This document shows positions 52,725-60,878 of a stretch of 64,000 nt of DNA, piece by piece. The translations under genes were made by a program, and so were the position numbers. Origin of the DNA: MGBC163016 sp910588905 (GTDB taxonomy: Bacteria > Actinomycetota > Coriobacteriia > Coriobacteriales > Eggerthellaceae); assembly GCA_948616985.1 (NCBI GenBank), contig CAPGDO010000009.1, positions 1 to 64,000 on the forward strand. Direction: 5' to 3'. Each line of letters begins with the position of its first letter. Position 1 is the stretch's first letter. Under the pieces are notes generated by a model. The model saw nothing but the letters and a program-made list of their open reading frames with translations, made no database searches and had not been told where the DNA came from.

Positions 52725-52808
52725 TCAGTTGGGCATGAACCACATGCGCCCAGGAGAATGCAGGAGCATCTTGTAGATGAGCTCATCTGAGCTAAGCCGT
52801 TTCTCCAT
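52725..52808 (-). CDS. Possible 27-residue peptide between two MFS genes
   Basis: An ATG with a strong AAGGAGGG ribosome site about nine nt upstream opens a 27-codon frame starting MEKRLSSDELIYKMLLHS and ending MWFMPN, then TGA. It lies in the 247-nt gap between the two MFS genes, on the same strand. It could be a small membrane-associated protein or a leader. No family is recognised. Confidence 0.4.
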   Translation of the reverse strand: MEKRLSSDELIYKMLLHSPGRMWFMPN

Positions 52809-52904
52809 GGCCGGGCCCTCCTTTCCTGGAACAGGAGATGCAGATAGGGAAAAGCCGCGTCCGTCTCCTCCCTCGGCACTGGCGGACCAGCACCGAAGGA
52901 GGGC

Positions 52905-54176
52905 TTAGGCGCTCTCCCAGTGAGCTTTCTGGGTCTTCTTGGCAGTAACGTAGGTGATGAGGATGAGCACCATGGTGATGGCAGCGATGACCGCACCGAT
53001 GGTGAAGGCGCCAGAGTAAGAACCCGTAGAGGTGTAGAACAGGGCGATCACAGGAGCCCCGAACGCTCCACCCAGACCCACGCCCATCATGGCGTAGGAG
53101 AGCACCTTGTCGAAGGGGCGCTCGCCGAAGTGATGGCGCACGATCATGGGAACGGAGATGGTGACCAGTGCGTTGTTCATGCCGAAGAAGAACGCCGTGA
53201 TGGCCATGGTGACCTCATTGGTGGCCACGAAGGCCCAGCAGAGGAACGTGATGATGGTGATGATGAACAGGATGATGGTGACGTTCTTGGCACCGATCTT
53301 GTCGCACAGGTAGCCGCCACACAGGGAAGCCAGGATATAGCCCGCCTGCAGGAGGGTCATCAGCGTTGCAGAGAACGTAGCGGCCTCAGGCCCCAGGACC
53401 TCCATGCAATTGGCCTGCACGTAGGAGTTGAAGCCGCCAGGGAAGGAGATGCCCACGCAAGCGATGATGAGGATGAGGAAGGTGATGGAGCCCACAGCGT
53501 ACTTCAGCGGCACGCCCGGCTTGGCACCTTCGGTCACCTGCTCTGCATCCATTGCCGGACCATAGGGCTCAAGGCCGCTCTTGGCCGGATCGGTGGAGAA
53601 CACCGTGAGCGAGAAGATGAGGATGAGCAGCACCAGCACTGCGTTCACATAGTAGACGCCCTGCCAGCCGATGGACTGGAAGAGCTGGGTGAAGACCAGC
53701 GGGAAGATAGCCCCGCCGATCCCCGAGAACAGGTTCGCGATGCCCAGATAGCGACCTGCGATCTTGCCCGAGAACCAGGAGTTGATGAATAGCGGGCAAG
53801 CATAGATGAAGAACTGGCCGCCGAAGAGGCCCATGAGCACACCCAGGGCTGAGAACTGCCAGGTCCAGTCAGGAGTGGCGAAGGTGAACCCGATAAGGCA
53901 CAGCGCCACCACGATGACATCGATGGACAAGAACAGCTTCGAGTTCTTCGGCAAGAGGATGCCGCCCAAGAACGTACCCACAAGAGCTGCGATGCCATAC
54001 ATGGAGATCCACATGACATAGGACACCATATCCACACCGGCAAGCACCGGCATGAAGGCGAAATAAGCAGAAGATGAGTTCAGTACGGTGCCAAGGCCTA
54101 CAGCCTGCATGACGCAGCAGCCTATGAGCACGAGCATCGCACGCTTCTTCGATTGAGCTTGGATATCGGTTGACAT
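52905..54176 (-). CDS. MFS transporter, molybdoenzyme-linked
   Basis: 423 residues with twelve hydrophobic segments. GRYLGIANLFSGIGGAIFPLVF is the MFS half signature and the central loop is charged (STDPAKSGLEPYGPAMDAEQVTEG). It is related to, but clearly different from, the MFS protein at 51405. The ATG has a GGAAGGGA ribosome site. It starts 25 nt after the mini-ferredoxin gene of the 57058 operon, so this operon also supplies its own transporter for substrate uptake or exchange. Confidence 0.92.
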   Translation of the reverse strand: MSTDIQAQSKKRAMLVLIGCCVMQAVGLGTVLNSSSAYFAFMPVLAGVDMVSYVMWISMYGIAALVGTFLGGILLPKNSKLFLSIDVIVVALCLIGFTFATPDWTWQFSALGVLMGLFGGQFFIYACPLFINSWFSGKIAGRYLGIANLFSGIGGAIFPLVFTQLFQSIGWQGVYYVNAVLVLLILIFSLTVFSTDPAKSGLEPYGPAMDAEQVTEGAKPGVPLKYAVGSITFLILIIACVGISFPGGFNSYVQANCMEVLGPEAATFSATLMTLLQAGYILASLCGGYLCDKIGAKNVTIILFIITIITFLCWAFVATNEVTMAITAFFFGMNNALVTISVPMIVRHHFGERPFDKVLSYAMMGVGLGGAFGAPVIALFYTSTGSYSGAFTIGAVIAAITMVLILITYVTAKKTQKAHWESA

Positions 54177-54200
54177 TGGTGATCCCTTCCTTTCCGTTGG

Positions 54201-54548
54201 CTATGCTTCGGTGGTGGTGTAGAGCGCGAAGCGCGTCTTGCCGTCCATCTTCTTGATGAGCTCTTCGGTATCCCCGTAGTACATGCACCAGGCTTGGCAG
54301 TGCTGGACGCACATGGGCATCTTGCCCTTGGACGTGCGGTCTTCGCACATATCGCATGCCTTGGTGATCACCGGAAGCCACGTCCACTCCCAGTGGTTCG
54401 GGGCCGGAACGCCCTCGTACTCATAGGGGCCCGTCTCGGTGAGCTTGATGCCGAACTCGCCCTTGGGTAGGTCCAAGTGCTTCTTGCACGCTACCTCACA
54501 GCTGTGGCAGCCCGTGCAGTAGTCGTAGTTGATGAGTATTCCCTTCAT
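54201..54548 (-). CDS. Mini [4Fe-4S] ferredoxin subunit (copy B)
   Basis: 115 residues, same protein as the 48412-48759 gene except Ala for Asn at the C-terminus, with two [4Fe-4S] Cys sets. It is 15 nt after the molybdoenzyme gene at 54563. The identical DNA over 353 bp shows recent duplication or gene conversion between the two operons, although the neighbouring catalytic subunits are well diverged. Confidence 0.92.
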   Translation of the reverse strand: MKGILINYDYCTGCHSCEVACKKHLDLPKGEFGIKLTETGPYEYEGVPAPNHWEWTWLPVITKACDMCEDRTSKGKMPMCVQHCQAWCMYYGDTEELIKKMDGKTRFALYTTTEA

Positions 54549-54560
54549 GGATGTACGCTC
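54208..54560. repeat. 353-bp perfect direct repeat (copy B)
   Basis: Identical to 48419-48771; same orientation, 5.8 kb apart. Confidence 0.92.
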
Positions 54561-54562
54561 CT

Positions 54563-57058
54563 TTACGGCTTCATCGGCTCGAAGTCATCACGCCAACCGC
54601 CCCGTTCGACGATCTGGACGCCTGCGGGCGTGTCGCCCTCTTTCCATTTATATATGCGGCAACGGGTGCACTTGATGGGGCTGCCGATACCACCAGGACC
54701 TGCTTGGAAGTTGCGGGTCAAGTTGTTCACGTTGTACTCGAAGCAGTCGTAGAGGTTAGGAGAAGCGCCCTCCGTCTCAGGCTTCCACCAACCGTGCTCT
54801 GCGGAGATGCAGTCATCCGGAATGCCCTCGAAGACCTTGACCATTTGACGGCAACGACCCTCATGGTTCTCCATCCAGATCCAGTCGCCATCCTGCAGGT
54901 CGTAGTCTGCTGCCGTCTTCGGAGAGACCTTCACGAGCGGTTCAGGATGGAACTCGCGCATGGTCTCAGCCATGCGGTGCTCGGTGTGGAAGAACTCGTA
55001 GGAACGAGCGCCGTTGATCATGTAGAACGGCAGCTCCTCCATGATCTCAGGGGTGGTCTCCCAGGTCTCCGGCGCTGGTGTGTAGATGGGCATCGGCGGG
55101 ATCCCCCAAGCAGTGAAGATGGAGGGGATGAGCTCGATGCGGCCGGAAGCCGTATTGAAGCCCTTCTGACCATCAGGCCGCAGAAGACCCTTCTCGTGCT
55201 TGTCATAGGTGGCGTTCCACTCATCGTAAGCATGGCCGCAGGCGTTCTTCACCAGCTGATCGAAGGTATAGGGGCACTTCGTCGATATGGTGGGGCCGCC
55301 TTCTTCGGACACCGAGGTATGACCCCAGTCCTCATCGGTGGCGGCAGAGAAGTTCGCCTTCTTCACCTGGCCATCCTCCCCTACCACGGCAAGGTCGGTC
55401 AGCAGGTAGTCGTTGATGAAGTCTTCCGGGGAATCCCAGCGGACGAACAGCTCAGGATTCAGGCGCTTGCCCAGCCAAAGGGCTATCTCCTCATCAGACT
55501 TCGCCTCATAGAAGGAGGTGACCTTCTTCATGGCGCGCAGAGGCGTCCACCAGGTACGAGCAGAATCGCGTTCCACGGACATGGAGACCGGCAGGATCAG
55601 GTCAGCGATGGCGATCATCGTAGGGGTGATCATGGGGTCGGCGTACACGATGAAGGGGATCTTCGACATGTACTTGTAAGCGCGCGCCGCAGCACCCTCA
55701 TGACCTGCGAAGGCATTGCAGGACTGGGCATAGAGCATCTTGATGGGATAATCCTCGCCATTGACGGGGATCTTCTCCGCCTCCAGTACAGAAGCCATGG
55801 CATCGCAGTTGGACATACCCACGAAGTCCATGCCCTCATCCCCCACCATCCACTTGCGGAACTTGCGGGCCAAAGCGCCCTCGTCCGCATAGAGGTCAAC
55901 GGAGGAGTATCCGGCATTGATGTCGAAGGAGTTGTGCACCAGCACATGGGTGCCCGGCTTCTCGATGTTCCCGCAGATGGCCATCAGGTCGCAGACCGCC
56001 TCGGTCCAGTGCATGGCGGATGAGGTACCCGCGTCGAAGACGAGGCCCCACTGGATGGCACCCCTATCAGCATTGGCATACAAACGGGCGGAGCCCACGA
56101 TGTCATCCACCGGTACGCCGGTGATCTTGGAAGCCCACTCAGGGGTGTACTGCTTGCAGTGCTCCTTCAACTCATCATAGTAGGCGCACCACAGCTCCAC
56201 GAACTCATGGTCGATCAGGTCCTCTTCCATGATGACGTTGAGCCACGCCAGGGCCAGGCAGCAGTCGGTGCCGGGATGCGGACGAAGCCAGTACTCGGCG
56301 CGGGCACCCCACCAGGTGAGCACCGGATCGATGGAGACGATCTTCGTGCCCATCTGGACGCAGACATTCAGCCAATGGCCCAAGTAGCCATCACCGTTGG
56401 ACTTGAGCGGCTCATTGCCCCAGACCACCAGCACATCCGGATTCTTCCATTCCGGATTCGCATACCTGTCGGGCAGGGTCTCAGAGGCATCAACGATGGG
56501 ATAGTCACCCAAAGGACCGGCAGCACCGCAGACGCGAGGCATGTAGCACCACCAACCGGAGAAGTAGATGCCGCCCACGTTCGCGGTGCGGAAGCAAGCG
56601 CCGGCTATGAAGGGCACCTGCCAGTTGATGTTGCGGCCCGTGCCATGGCCCACGAGGATGGATTCGCGACCGAGCCCCTTATCATCTATCTCCTCTTTGA
56701 TGTAGGTCTCGATCATGTCGAGCGCCTCTTCCCAAGAGATGCGCTCCCATTTGTTCTCGCCGCGCTCACCGGCACGCTTCATGGGGTACTTGAGGCGCTG
56801 GTCGCTCTCCACCATCTCGATCATATCCAGACAGCGCATGCAGAGCTTGCCGTTGGCGTAGGGGTCAAGGGGGTCTCCCTCGATCTTCGCCAGCTTCCCG
56901 TCCTTGGTGTAGAGCAGCACACCGCAGGAATCATGGCACCCGGGGGCGGAGTAGTTATAGGTGCGGGTAACGGTATACCCGTCTTCCTCCCATTGCCACT
57001 CCCCTTCGTGGTAGGCCTTGCGGTCGATGCTGTCCAAGAACTCCTGATAATCAACCAT
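54563..57058 (-). CDS. Molybdopterin oxidoreductase, DMSO-reductase family (paralogue 2)
   Basis: 831 residues. Cluster Cys at 41, 45, 73 and 76 as in paralogue 1. GHGTGRNINWQVPFIAG, WWCYMPRVCGA (candidate ligand Cys), VLVVWGNEPLKSNGDGYLGHW, PLRAMKKVTSFYEAKSDEEIALWLGKRLNPE and HGWWKPETEGASPNLYD are the shared landmarks. The C-terminal 60 residues end EPMKP and differ from paralogue 1. No Tat signal; GGAGGAG ribosome site before the ATG. First gene of a probable operon running to 46625. It lies about 235 nt downstream of the two LuxR genes and has the shared TCAATTATTGA element upstream. Confidence 0.92.
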   Translation of the reverse strand: MVDYQEFLDSIDRKAYHEGEWQWEEDGYTVTRTYNYSAPGCHDSCGVLLYTKDGKLAKIEGDPLDPYANGKLCMRCLDMIEMVESDQRLKYPMKRAGERGENKWERISWEEALDMIETYIKEEIDDKGLGRESILVGHGTGRNINWQVPFIAGACFRTANVGGIYFSGWWCYMPRVCGAAGPLGDYPIVDASETLPDRYANPEWKNPDVLVVWGNEPLKSNGDGYLGHWLNVCVQMGTKIVSIDPVLTWWGARAEYWLRPHPGTDCCLALAWLNVIMEEDLIDHEFVELWCAYYDELKEHCKQYTPEWASKITGVPVDDIVGSARLYANADRGAIQWGLVFDAGTSSAMHWTEAVCDLMAICGNIEKPGTHVLVHNSFDINAGYSSVDLYADEGALARKFRKWMVGDEGMDFVGMSNCDAMASVLEAEKIPVNGEDYPIKMLYAQSCNAFAGHEGAAARAYKYMSKIPFIVYADPMITPTMIAIADLILPVSMSVERDSARTWWTPLRAMKKVTSFYEAKSDEEIALWLGKRLNPELFVRWDSPEDFINDYLLTDLAVVGEDGQVKKANFSAATDEDWGHTSVSEEGGPTISTKCPYTFDQLVKNACGHAYDEWNATYDKHEKGLLRPDGQKGFNTASGRIELIPSIFTAWGIPPMPIYTPAPETWETTPEIMEELPFYMINGARSYEFFHTEHRMAETMREFHPEPLVKVSPKTAADYDLQDGDWIWMENHEGRCRQMVKVFEGIPDDCISAEHGWWKPETEGASPNLYDCFEYNVNNLTRNFQAGPGGIGSPIKCTRCRIYKWKEGDTPAGVQIVERGGWRDDFEPMKP

Positions 57059-57155
57059 AAGCTCTCCTCCTTGTTTTCAGCGCACTTCGCGCCAGAGAAG
57101 AGGCTACGTCGGGCCAAGAGGGGCTGTCATCACCAAAAGATCAGGGTTTAGGAGC

Positions 57156-57198
57156 ATACTCAATTATTGATGATGGCCCTGAACGGGCATTCTTTCCG
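57156..57198. promoter_or_regulatory. Shared upstream element with TCAATTATTGA (copy 2)
   Basis: Palindrome TCAATTATTGA at 57160-57170, about 100 nt upstream of the 57058 ATG, followed by gatgatgg and gaacgggc as in copy 1 (46584-46622). The two LuxR genes just upstream, with no obvious promoter of another kind in the 235-nt gap, make them the first candidates to bind it. Confidence 0.6.
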
Positions 57199-57293
57199 GA
57201 AGGTCATCTGTTACCCCGTCCCCTGGTATGACGGAAGGGGTATAGTGGGTATGAAGGATCCCGGGGCAAAGGATGAGGACCTGGTCCCTGGGA

Positions 57294-58751
57294 CTACTCA
57301 TCTCCGTAGAGCTTGGTGGACTCTATGACGTCTATGAGCTCTTGTCGGGAATGGACCCCTACCTTCCGATAGATATTGCGGATATGGGTCTGCACCGTGC
57401 TCAAGGATATGACCAGCGCCGCCTCTATGTACTTCGCATTCCTCCCCTGGGTCAGCAGCAGAAGGATCTCCTGCTGACGCTCCGAGAGCCCGTACTTCTC
57501 AGACACGGCCTTGCACCGCAGGCGCCATGAGGAGCGAGGGCTGCTCTTGACCTCAGCCTCAGAAGAAGGCCGTTCGAATCCGCTTTCCGGATAGCGCGGC
57601 TTATGGGAGAAGAATGCCAGCAGACAGAACGCGCCCGCTATGATCACCCCTAGGCACGCTGCATATCCTTGAGGGAGCTGGAAGGCGACCGCCCCCAGGA
57701 CCACCCCGATGGCGAATCCTCCGAAATCCACCGTGCGCGCTTTCGCATAAACGCGGTAAGGCGAGAGATTGCTCAGCCGAACATGCTCGACCATGGCCGC
57801 CCACCCCGAAGCGCAGAAGACCGCGATCAGGGATGTGATGGCGCAAAGCGCCAGCACGCGCAGAGGTCCCTCGAACATGAATAGCACCATGAAGGCCATC
57901 ACCGTCAGGGGTGGAGTGAGTGGAGAGAGGCTCCGCTCGGTGATCGCCTGATGCCAAAGAGCGTCCACGAAGAGCACGAGGCACACGCAGGCGCTCGTCC
58001 CCAAACACCACCAAAGCCCGTCATAGCGGGGAGCATAGGCAAGGACGAAGCCCAGTTCGAAGAAGCAGCTGGAGAGCATGACCGTAGAAGCCCTTCGGAT
58101 CCTCGACCGCTTGTCAGAGTCCTTGTTCGTGATCGAAGATGTGAACAGGTCCTTCTGCAGCTTGATGGTCGTCAGCGCTAAGATGAAGGCCACTGCTGTG
58201 ATGATGCCCAGTGCTAGGCGGGCAGCGGACACCTCTAAGAGCGATACCCCGAAGCCCAGGGCCACGCCAAGGCAGAGCCCCAGGGCTATGAAGGCGATGA
58301 GCATCCTTCCCTTCTGCTTGCAAAGGCTCACGAACCAGATCATCCCTTGGGCCGCTGATCCGGCGCACATCAGGATGAAGAGCATGAGGTTGATACCGGG
58401 GTACGCTCCCATCAAAGGCACCGCCTCTACCAGTGCGGCCGCGGCTCCTATCCCTGAGATGATGACGAGCGGAAGCGCCTTCGAGGCCCCTATCCGCTGA
58501 GCGCACAGCCGATAAGCGAAGAAAGCAGCCATGAAGCTCAGAGCCCCTATGCCCTCCTGCAAAAGGGCACACACCCCGGAGCCATCAAGGCCGAACGGCA
58601 CTAAGAAGAGGCAGAGGAAGGCAGCAATATAGGACCCGAACCCGATGAATCCGGCGATATCCGTGAGATCGAGCATCAAAGAGAAGACGTCCACCGCCAC
58701 CGATCCGCTCGGCTTCGATGGGCTGCGCCCCTCCTTCTTAGCTTGGGTCAT
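57294..58751 (-). CDS. LuxR-family regulator with polytopic membrane domain
   Basis: 485 residues: a long N-terminal domain with about twelve hydrophobic segments, then a C-terminal LuxR helix-turn-helix (LSERQQEILLLLTQGRNAKYIEAALVISLSTVQTHIRNIYRKVGVHSRQELID, roughly residues 425-480). Membrane LuxR proteins of this build are abundant in Eggerthella-type genomes and are often paired with molybdoenzyme genes. The sensor part probably detects a substrate or redox signal in the membrane. The ATG has GAGGAGG upstream and lies 3 nt after the preceding LuxR gene, so they are co-transcribed. No phosphoacceptor domain is present. Confidence 0.9.
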   Translation of the reverse strand: MTQAKKEGRSPSKPSGSVAVDVFSLMLDLTDIAGFIGFGSYIAAFLCLFLVPFGLDGSGVCALLQEGIGALSFMAAFFAYRLCAQRIGASKALPLVIISGIGAAAALVEAVPLMGAYPGINLMLFILMCAGSAAQGMIWFVSLCKQKGRMLIAFIALGLCLGVALGFGVSLLEVSAARLALGIITAVAFILALTTIKLQKDLFTSSITNKDSDKRSRIRRASTVMLSSCFFELGFVLAYAPRYDGLWWCLGTSACVCLVLFVDALWHQAITERSLSPLTPPLTVMAFMVLFMFEGPLRVLALCAITSLIAVFCASGWAAMVEHVRLSNLSPYRVYAKARTVDFGGFAIGVVLGAVAFQLPQGYAACLGVIIAGAFCLLAFFSHKPRYPESGFERPSSEAEVKSSPRSSWRLRCKAVSEKYGLSERQQEILLLLTQGRNAKYIEAALVISLSTVQTHIRNIYRKVGVHSRQELIDVIESTKLYGDE

Positions 58752-58754
58752 GGA

Positions 58755-60311
58755 TCACACCTCCTCGTCACTGTTCGAAGCGCTCTCCCAAAGGGATGAC
58801 AGTCCTTCTTCCCCTTCCACCAGATCGATCAGCTCTTGCTGGGAATGGAGTCCTGTCTTCTTGTATATGGCACCTACGTGGGCTTTGACCGTATGGGGTG
58901 ATATGACCAGGTGCTCTTGGATGAAGGCCGTATTCCTCCCGCGAGCCAGGAGGAAGAAGACCTCTTGCTGCCGCTCGGTCAGGCCATAGAGCACCCCCAG
59001 GCTATCGCAGCGCCGCCGCAGTAGCAGGTTATACTCCGCCAAGGGTCCTGGAGCCGCTGCTTGCACACCCTCACCCTCTAAGGGGTCCTGCTCTGCCAGA
59101 GAGCGGGTCTCGTCCCCTGGATAGAAGCTCTTCGTGGTGAGCATGGAGAAGACGATGATGAATATGACCACCACGACAAGGACCCAGACCTGCAAGGTGA
59201 CATCTCCGAACATGTCACTGGTGGTAGCGAAACCGCCGAAGGCCAACCCGAAGAACAGCCCTGCAGTAGCGTAGCCACGCATGGAGGGGAACGCCCGAAA
59301 GACCGATAGCTCCTCTAAGACCATATGCTCGCACGTAGCGAAGAAGGCGGTTGCATAGGGCAGCAACGAGAACACGAAGGCAACAGCCATGGGCAGGAAG
59401 CGCCATGGCTCAGGGAGGACGAGCACCATCAAGAAAGCAGACACGATGACCGGCAAGAAGAGCTTCCGGATGAGCTTCTCGCGGATGACGAAGCGATGGA
59501 GCGTATCCATGAAGAGGATGACCATCACCAGGAACGTGCCTCCCATGACGCACGCAGGCAACAAGGGGTCGCTGCATACAGGCGGCAGGAGCCAAGCCAA
59601 AGAGAAGCCCTGGGCCATGGAGCCGATGATGGTCAGGAGACACGACCGCCAGGTGATGAGATTCCTCACATCCGTCTGCTTCACATCGTGGTCAGAGAAT
59701 CCGTGAGCCTTCGCGAACCGAGCTCCTAAGATGAGATAGCAGAGGGGTGATATCACCCCGTAGGCCAAGATGACGAAGGTAGAAAAGGGGGCCATGACCA
59801 GCATGAGTCCAAAAGACCAGAACACCCCCAGCGCCATGACGGCTGAGAAGATGAGCCGCGTGCGCAAACGTGGCTGGGAACAGAGGAGATCGACCCAAAG
59901 AGACATCCCCACCGCACAGCCAACGCCTGCGAAGAGGATCTTGATCACTGTGAGGGATACCCCTCCCCCAAGCGGAAAGAACGCTACCAGAGCTGACACC
60001 AAGGCCACGGTCCCACCCACCCAGCGGTGAGACTGCATGAGAGAGGCTCCCATGGACATGACGAAGTAGACTAGGAACGTAGCGATGACGAACCCCATGA
60101 TCCCATGAAGGGGCTCCATGGAACCTCCGGATGCATAGAGAAGGTCAGGGCGCAGCAACAGAGAAAGATGCCACCCTACGCAAAGCGATGCCCCGAGGAC
60201 TCCACCAACGGAATAGGCATTGATACAGAGCCAGCCATCCTGCTCCCCGGCTTCAGATGCCGCGCTTACCGGATGAGCGCTCGGGCGGTTCTTGAAGACA
60301 AGGCCTCTCAT
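58755..60311 (-). CDS. LuxR-family regulator with polytopic membrane domain (partner)
   Basis: 518 residues. Membrane part of about twelve hydrophobic segments, a charged linker (about 420-455), then LuxR HTH: LTERQQEVFFLLARGRNTAFIQEHLVISPHTVKAHVGAIYKKTGLHSQQELIDLVE. The layout matches its neighbour, though the membrane parts have diverged strongly. A TGAGGTG ribosome site precedes the ATG. It reads toward the 57058 operon on the same strand and is probably one of its activators. Whether the two act as a heterodimer or separately cannot be told. Confidence 0.9.
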   Translation of the reverse strand: MRGLVFKNRPSAHPVSAASEAGEQDGWLCINAYSVGGVLGASLCVGWHLSLLLRPDLLYASGGSMEPLHGIMGFVIATFLVYFVMSMGASLMQSHRWVGGTVALVSALVAFFPLGGGVSLTVIKILFAGVGCAVGMSLWVDLLCSQPRLRTRLIFSAVMALGVFWSFGLMLVMAPFSTFVILAYGVISPLCYLILGARFAKAHGFSDHDVKQTDVRNLITWRSCLLTIIGSMAQGFSLAWLLPPVCSDPLLPACVMGGTFLVMVILFMDTLHRFVIREKLIRKLFLPVIVSAFLMVLVLPEPWRFLPMAVAFVFSLLPYATAFFATCEHMVLEELSVFRAFPSMRGYATAGLFFGLAFGGFATTSDMFGDVTLQVWVLVVVVIFIIVFSMLTTKSFYPGDETRSLAEQDPLEGEGVQAAAPGPLAEYNLLLRRRCDSLGVLYGLTERQQEVFFLLARGRNTAFIQEHLVISPHTVKAHVGAIYKKTGLHSQQELIDLVEGEEGLSSLWESASNSDEEV

Positions 60312-60376
60312 GTCACCTCATTCCTCCCCGCAAGGGCATTGCCAAAAGGGTTGATGACGTTCTTGCCTAGGACGGG

Positions 60377-60562
60377 TTAGGCATCATCATCCTGCGTGCC
60401 GCTGTCATCAGTTCCTGCAACCATCCCCGGAGGAGCGGGGAATTCCATACCGCAAGCCTCGCAAACGCGGACATGAGGGTCATTCTCATAGCCGCAGCGG
60501 CCGCACAGTCCCGGACCGGGCATGCGCCCGCACTTGTTGCAGTGGGTACATGGATAGCACAT
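60377..60562 (-). CDS. Cys-rich mini-protein, MCYPCT family (copy 2)
   Basis: 61 residues. It begins MCYPCTHCNKCG (CxxCxxCxxC), followed by LCGRCG and VCEACG. The first half matches the protein at 42815-43060 in start and motif order. The tail is acidic. The N-terminal block resembles a metal or FeS site; the two CxxC knuckles resemble a zinc ribbon. The ribosome-site region is G-rich with a run of nine G just upstream. It is 65 nt from the LuxR gene on the same strand. Confidence 0.62.
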   Translation of the reverse strand: MCYPCTHCNKCGRMPGPGLCGRCGYENDPHVRVCEACGMEFPAPPGMVAGTDDSGTQDDDA

Positions 60563-60878
60563 CTGCGATCAAGCCCCCCCCCTCGTACCATTGCTGTGAT
60601 GATACGAGACCCCATCCTCCGAAGACATTCCCTCAACATGGTTATCCTTGGACGAATGCGCCTAATACTAGCTGTATTAGAGAGGGCTCCTAGCTTGCCT
60701 TTTGGACGAGCGCTCAAGAGAAGAGGGTTGGAAGCGCAGCGACAAGAGCGCGGTTCTCACCACTTCTGGTTTTGCGAAGGATTGTCCCGGTTGAGGGTTG
60801 AAAGCATAGTGCAACTAGGGTAGATTCTTACTCTAAGTAACCATTTGATTACATTCTCTTCACTCAGAGGAGGCGGAG
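60563..60878 (+). promoter_or_regulatory. Upstream region of the surface-protein gene
   Basis: A 316-nt gap. It holds TTACT-CTA-AGTAA (60828-60840), a perfect inverted repeat 38 nt before the ATG, and a 17-nt imperfect direct repeat, GAGGGTTGGAAGC... at 60723 and GAGGGTTGAAAGC... at 60793 (70 bp apart). These could be operator or activator sites. No gene is supported here. Confidence 0.4.

Noticed and set aside
54551..56023. A 490-codon open frame opposite the 54563 molybdoenzyme, and a 374-codon one at 49224-50348
   Set aside because: Antisense shadows of the paralogous molybdoenzymes, found at equivalent positions in both, which is expected from shared codon patterns.
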